Source: VRUE01 sp035698885
GTDB lineage: Bacteria; Actinomycetota; Thermoleophilia; Solirubrobacterales; 70-9
Assembly (NCBI GenBank): GCA_035698885.1
Contig: DASSBJ010000135.1
Location: 1-8,393, forward strand
Reading direction: 5' to 3'
DNA: 8,393 bases
This document shows, in pieces, positions 5,665 to 8,393 of this stretch. The notes under the pieces were generated by a model that was not told where the DNA came from, ran no database searches, and worked only from the letters and a program-made list of their open reading frames with translations. How positions within the stretch are numbered: the stretch's first letter is position 1; each line of letters begins with the position of its first letter. Position numbers and translations under genes: made by a program.

Positions 5665-6357
5665 CTACTCCCCGCCGGAGTCGCCCGAGTCGCCGCCCTC
5701 GCCCTCGTCGCCCTCCTCGGCGGCCGGGGCCTCGCCCTCCTCGCCGACCAGCTCGGCCTCCTCCTCGAGCTCCGGCTCGGGCTCCTCCTCGACGCGCGGC
5801 GGCGAGAGGGTGGCGATCGTGATCTCCTCGAGCTCCTCGGCGACGAACTTGACGCCCGCGGGGGCGTCGATGCTGGCAAGCGTGACGGTGTCGTTGATCT
5901 GCATCTCCGAGACGTCGGCGACGAGTCGCTCGGGAATCTCGGTCGGCAGCGCTTCAACGGTGATCTCGCGGGTGACGTGCTCGAGCACGCCGCCCTCTTT
6001 GACGCCGGGCGCCGCCTCGGCGCCCTCGAGCTCGATCGAGACCTCGGCGTGGATCTCCTCGTCGAGCTTCACCTCCTGCAGGTCGATGTGCTGGAGCACG
6101 TCCTTGACCGGGTGGTGCTGGGATTCCTTGAGCACGACCGGGACTGCTTTCGAGCCCTCGACCTCGAGGTCGAAGAGCGCGTGGCCGGCGCCGAGCACCG
6201 TGCGCACGTCGCGCTCCACCGCCTGGAAGTGGCGCGCGTCCTCGCCGCCGGCGTAGACGACGCCGGGGACGAGTTTCTCGCCGCGCAGGCGGCGGGCGCT
6301 GCGCGAGCCGAAATCGGTGCGCGGGGCGGCCTTGAGCTTTTCGCGACTGCGAGCCAT
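5665..6357 (-). CDS. rplY: 50S ribosomal protein L25 / general stress protein Ctc
   Basis: The product binds 5S rRNA in the central protuberance of the large subunit. At 230 residues it is the long Ctc/TL5 form. The N-terminal 5S-binding domain (about 1-92) contains GSRSARRLRGEKLVPGVVYA and ends in HHPVKDVLQHIDLQEV. A beta-rich C-terminal domain (about 93-185) includes VTREITVEALPTEIPE and INDTVTLASI. A low-complexity acidic tail (190-230) has 20 Asp or Glu in 41 residues. The ATG at 6357 is chosen because MARSREKLKA is a typical beginning; an upstream in-frame start at 6447 would run into the divergent kinase gene. No Shine-Dalgarno sequence is present. It heads the operon rplY-pth-crotonase. 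Confidence 0.95.
   Translation of the reverse strand: MARSREKLKAAPRTDFGSRSARRLRGEKLVPGVVYAGGEDARHFQAVERDVRTVLGAGHALFDLEVEGSKAVPVVLKESQHHPVKDVLQHIDLQEVKLDEEIHAEVSIELEGAEAAPGVKEGGVLEHVTREITVEALPTEIPERLVADVSEMQINDTVTLASIDAPAGVKFVAEELEEITIATLSPPRVEEEPEPELEEEAELVGEEGEAPAAEEGDEGEGGDSGDSGGE
5668..5673 (-). promoter_or_regulatory. Ribosome binding site supporting the CTG start of pth
   Basis: On the minus strand GGGGAG ends 5 nt before CTG 5662. It lies in the last codons of rplY, just before its TAG. Its presence at a normal distance is the main local evidence that translation of pth starts at the CTG. Confidence 0.6.
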
Positions 6358-6397
6358 CGGACGGGAGAGGATAGAGAAAACCGGTACAACCCTCTCT
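6358..6397. promoter_or_regulatory. Divergent promoter region between rplY and the ABC1 kinase
   Basis: Both start codons are separated by only 40 bp and neither has a Shine-Dalgarno sequence. For the kinase, TACAAC (6385-6390) lies 7 nt before the ATG. For rplY, TATCCT on the minus strand (6373-6368) lies 10 nt before the ATG. A 7-bp dyad, ATAGAGA (6371-6377) with TCTCTAT (6393-6399), covers the -10 of one gene and the start codon of the other. No clear -35 was found for either. Overlapping divergent promoters with very short or no leaders is the inference. Confidence 0.4.
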
Positions 6398-7834
6398 ATG
6401 GCCGACGAATCGAAGATCCCCAAGGGCCGCATGCGCCGCTCGGCCAAGCTGGGCTCGATCGTCGGTCTGCAGGGCGCCCGCTACGCGGGGACCAAGGCGA
6501 CCAACGTCGGCCGCTCCGAGGAGGCGGGCAAGGAGCGGCTCGAGCAACGCCACCTGGAGACGGCGATGAAGATGGTCGGCGCGCTCGGCCAGATGAAGGG
6601 CGCGGCGATGAAGCTCGGGCAGTTCGCCTCCTTCATCGACACCGAGTTCCTGCCGCCGGAGTACGCCGAGATCTACCAGGAGCAGCTGGCCAAGCTGCGC
6701 ACCTCGGCGCCGCCGATGCCCTGGGAGAAGGTCGAGAAGGTGCTCGACGAGGAGTGGGACGGCGAGCCGGTCTCCGAGCTGTTCGCCGAGTTCGAGCAGG
6801 AGGCGTTCGCCGCCGCCTCGATCGGCCAGGTGCACCGCGCCGAGCTGCTCGACGGGCGCCGGGTCGCGGTCAAGATCCAGTACCCGGGGATCGCCGAGGC
6901 GCTCGACGCCGACCTGCGCAACGCCGGCACGATCGTGCGCCTCGCCCGCGCGCTCGCCCCGGGACTCGACGCGAAGGCGATCGCGCACGAGATCCGCGAG
7001 CGGGTGATGGAGGAGCTCGACTACGAGTACGAGGCGCAGAACCAGCGCTCCTTCGCCCGCGCCTACCGCGACCACCCGTTCATCTACGTGCCGGAAGTCG
7101 TCACTCGACTCTCGCGGCGGCGGGTGCTGGTGACCGAGCTGGTCGAGGGGCTCGACTTCGAGGCGATCAAGCAGCTGCCGCACGAGCAGCGCAGCCGCTT
7201 CGGCGAGATCGTCTTCCGCGGCAGCTTCGGCTCGATCTACCACCTGCAGCACTTCAACGCCGATCCCCACCCCGGCAACTACCTGCTGATGGAGGACGGG
7301 CGCGTCGCCTTCCTCGACTTCGGCATGACCAAGAAGCTCGACCGCGAGCAGATCCTGCTCGAGCAGCGCGCCTTCGACGCCGCCTCGCGCGACGATCCCG
7401 AAGCCTTCCGCGAGGCCCTGCACGACCTCGGCTTCGTCAAGAACCCGTCGAAGCTCGACGCCGAGCGGCTGCTCGAGCACATGCGCGCCGTCGGCGGCTG
7501 GTTCGTGATGGAGGACCGCGAGCTGGAGATCACGCCGAAGCGGGTGATGAAGATCATCGAGTCGACCAACGACCCGCGCTCGGAGTACTTCGACCTGATG
7601 CGCCGCGAGTCGATCCCGGCCGACGAGCTGATGGGGCGGCGGATGGAAATCGGCGTCGTCGCCGTGCTCGGCCAGCTGCGGGCGAAGCGCAACTGGCACC
7701 GGATCGCCCGCGAGTGGATCTACGCCGATCCGCCGGCGACCGAGCTCGGCGAGCAGGAGTGGGAGTACTTCGAAGGAAGAGGCGTCCCGCGGATACCGAT
7801 AACCGAGCGATCGCTGGAAGGGGAAGCGGGATGA
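6398..7834 (+). CDS. ABC1/UbiB (ADCK) family atypical kinase
   Basis: The 478-residue product belongs to the ABC1/AarF/UbiB protein-kinase-like family, whose members support quinone synthesis or other lipid metabolism and may act as ATPases. The family marks appear in order: KLGQ (72-75) in the helical N-terminal extension, an Ala-rich nucleotide loop AAASIGQVHRAE (138-149), VAVKIQYPG with Lys159, the Glu-rich EELDYEYEAQNQ (206-216), NADPHPGN with Asp289 and Asn294, and FLDFG with Asp307. No transmembrane helix is obvious at the C-terminus, unlike proteobacterial UbiB. ATG 6398 is chosen because it follows a -10-like element; an upstream in-frame start at 6317 would lie inside rplY. The native partner or lipid is unknown. 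The stop overlaps the next ORF's ATG (ATGA). Confidence 0.93.
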   Translation: MADESKIPKGRMRRSAKLGSIVGLQGARYAGTKATNVGRSEEAGKERLEQRHLETAMKMVGALGQMKGAAMKLGQFASFIDTEFLPPEYAEIYQEQLAKLRTSAPPMPWEKVEKVLDEEWDGEPVSELFAEFEQEAFAAASIGQVHRAELLDGRRVAVKIQYPGIAEALDADLRNAGTIVRLARALAPGLDAKAIAHEIRERVMEELDYEYEAQNQRSFARAYRDHPFIYVPEVVTRLSRRRVLVTELVEGLDFEAIKQLPHEQRSRFGEIVFRGSFGSIYHLQHFNADPHPGNYLLMEDGRVAFLDFGMTKKLDREQILLEQRAFDAASRDDPEAFREALHDLGFVKNPSKLDAERLLEHMRAVGGWFVMEDRELEITPKRVMKIIESTNDPRSEYFDLMRRESIPADELMGRRMEIGVVAVLGQLRAKRNWHRIAREWIYADPPATELGEQEWEYFEGRGVPRIPITERSLEGEAG

Positions 7835-8098
7835 AGAGGATCAAACGCGGCTGGGCGCTGAGCAAGGGCCTTCGTCTTCCTCGGGCCAGGCCTCTACTTC
7901 CTCGATAGGAACGTGCTCGGCGGGGCGATCTCGCTGCTCGTCAGCAAGGCCCTGAGCGGCATCTTCGGCGTCGCCCTCTACCGCTACGCGCTCGACGGCG
8001 AGGCCGTCGGCGGCTTCACCCCCGAGGAGCTCGAGTCCGCGGTCAAGCCCAAGCGCGACCGCAACGCCCCCGGCACCGCCACGCCGGGCACGGTCTGA
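7831..8098 (+). pseudogene. Small membrane-type protein gene with a one-base frameshift
   Basis: An ATG overlapping the kinase stop, with GGAAGGGG upstream as a possible ribosome site, opens a frame reading MKRIKRGWALSKG that hits TAG at 7906. The frame one base on, open from just after the TGA at 7859-7861, continues AFVFLGPGLYFLDRN and then VLGGAISLLVSKALSGIFGV to TGA 8096-8098. Removing one G from the GGG run at 7866-7868 joins the two into a single 88-residue protein. It would have a basic N-terminus, one or two hydrophobic segments (about 13-25 and 29-52), a GFTPEELESAV motif and a basic tail. I do not recognise the family. The frameshift could be a sequencing or assembly indel, a true mutation, or, less likely, programmed +1 shifting. 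A shorter product from GTG 7913 is possible. Confidence 0.7.
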
Positions 8099-8167
8099 GC
8101 GCCGCGGCCGAAGCGCCAAACGCCGCAAACTCCGACCAAAACCCCGCCGCAGGGGGGGCGAACTTCG

Positions 8168-8214
8168 TTCCGGTGCGACTTTCGTACGCGTGAAGTACGA
8201 AACTCGCACCGGAA
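8168..8214. repeat. 20-bp-stem palindrome upstream of the AbiEi-like gene
   Basis: The arms TTCCGGTGCGACTTTCGTAC (8168-8187) and GTACGAAACTCGCACCGGAA (8195-8214) are complementary at 19 of 20 positions, with one C-C mismatch (8179/8203) and a 7-nt loop GCGTGAA. It stands alone in the 127 bp between two genes. The loop contains a GTG (8190-8192) in frame with the downstream gene. The remaining upstream DNA (8099-8167) shows only a C4/G7 stem near 8142-8158. It may be a dispersed repeat, a terminator or a control element; the structure is seen, the role is not. Confidence 0.75.
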
Positions 8215-8225
8215 GACCTGATGAG

Positions 8226-8393
8226 ATGATTGCGGGGCTGGCCGAGCGGCAACACGGAGTCGTTGCACGGAATCAGCTGGTCGCGCTCGGACTGAGTGAA
8301 CGCGAAATCACCGCACGAACGGCAGCTGGCAACCTGCACCCGCTCTTTCGTGGAACGTTCGCAGTCGGGCATCGCATCGTCGGTCGAACCGGG
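8226..8393 (+). CDS. AbiEi-like winged-helix protein, N-terminal part (truncated by window edge)
   Basis: The first 56 residues are visible and the frame is open to the right edge. LAERQHGVVARNQLVALGLSE, then ITARTAAGNLHPLFRGTFAVG, is the winged-helix pattern of the AbiEi antitoxin N-terminal family. Many actinobacterial proteins of this kind carry a DUF559 (Vsr-like nuclease fold) domain after it, but that part is outside the window. ATG 8226 has no clear Shine-Dalgarno sequence. GTG 8190, in frame and in the loop of the upstream hairpin, would add 12 residues. Codons such as GGA, GTT, GCA, CGA and ACG are more frequent than in the neighbouring genes, which suggests acquisition by transfer. 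A toxin partner cannot be judged from this window. Confidence 0.78.
   Translation, partial: MIAGLAERQHGVVARNQLVALGLSEREITARTAAGNLHPLFRGTFAVGHRIVGRTG

Noticed and set aside
5954..7699. A 581-codon minus-strand frame opposite the ABC1 kinase
   Set aside because: It overlaps the certain kinase gene and the rplY start, and has no recognisable domain.
1..8393. CRISPR array, integrase, transposase or phage genes
   Set aside because: No regularly spaced repeats and no recombinase-like proteins are visible on either strand.

Overview
The window is very GC-rich DNA from a bacterial chromosome. Codon use, the Ctc-type L25 protein, the suggested leaderless promoters and the style of the AbiEi-like protein at the right edge all point to an actinobacterium, most likely class Thermoleophilia (Solirubrobacterales or Gaiellales relatives). 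That assignment is inferred from general resemblance; no search was run.

Layout, left to right. The tail of an unidentified gene ends at 140. A 110-bp imperfect palindrome (141-250) and tRNA-Gln(UUG) (272-343) follow. Next is a six-TM HdeD/DUF308 membrane protein (375-947), then glmU and prs as a 4-bp-overlapping pair (1076-3501). A strong hairpin lies behind prs, followed by a glycerophosphodiester phosphodiesterase (3640-4362). Convergent to that runs a minus-strand operon, rplY-pth-crotonase (6357 down to 4375). Divergent from rplY, across only 40 bp, is an ABC1/UbiB-family atypical kinase (6398-7834). The kinase overlaps a small membrane-protein gene that is interrupted by a one-base frameshift (7831-8098). 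A near-perfect 20-bp-stem hairpin (8168-8214) then precedes the start of an AbiEi-like winged-helix protein that runs off the right edge.

How the genes relate. GlmU makes UDP-GlcNAc for the cell wall and Prs makes PRPP for nucleotides, His, Trp and NAD. L25/Ctc binds 5S rRNA and Pth recycles peptidyl-tRNA. In Bacillus and Mycobacterium, glmU-prs-rplY-pth are co-directional neighbours. Here the same four genes are present, but rplY-pth is inverted and separated from glmU-prs by a GDPD and a crotonase gene. This is mainly housekeeping DNA with accessory DNA at the right edge.

Most notable points: (1) pth appears to start at CTG, since no ATG, GTG or TTG can yield a complete enzyme; (2) hdeD, glmU and the kinase have no Shine-Dalgarno sequence but a -10-like hexamer 6-7 nt before the start codon, suggesting leaderless mRNAs, while the downstream genes prs, pth and the frameshifted ORF have SD-like purine tracts; (3) the crotonase lacks the second catalytic glutamate of enoyl-CoA hydratases; (4) two large palindromes look like dispersed repeat elements. 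I found no convincing evidence of a wholly new system.
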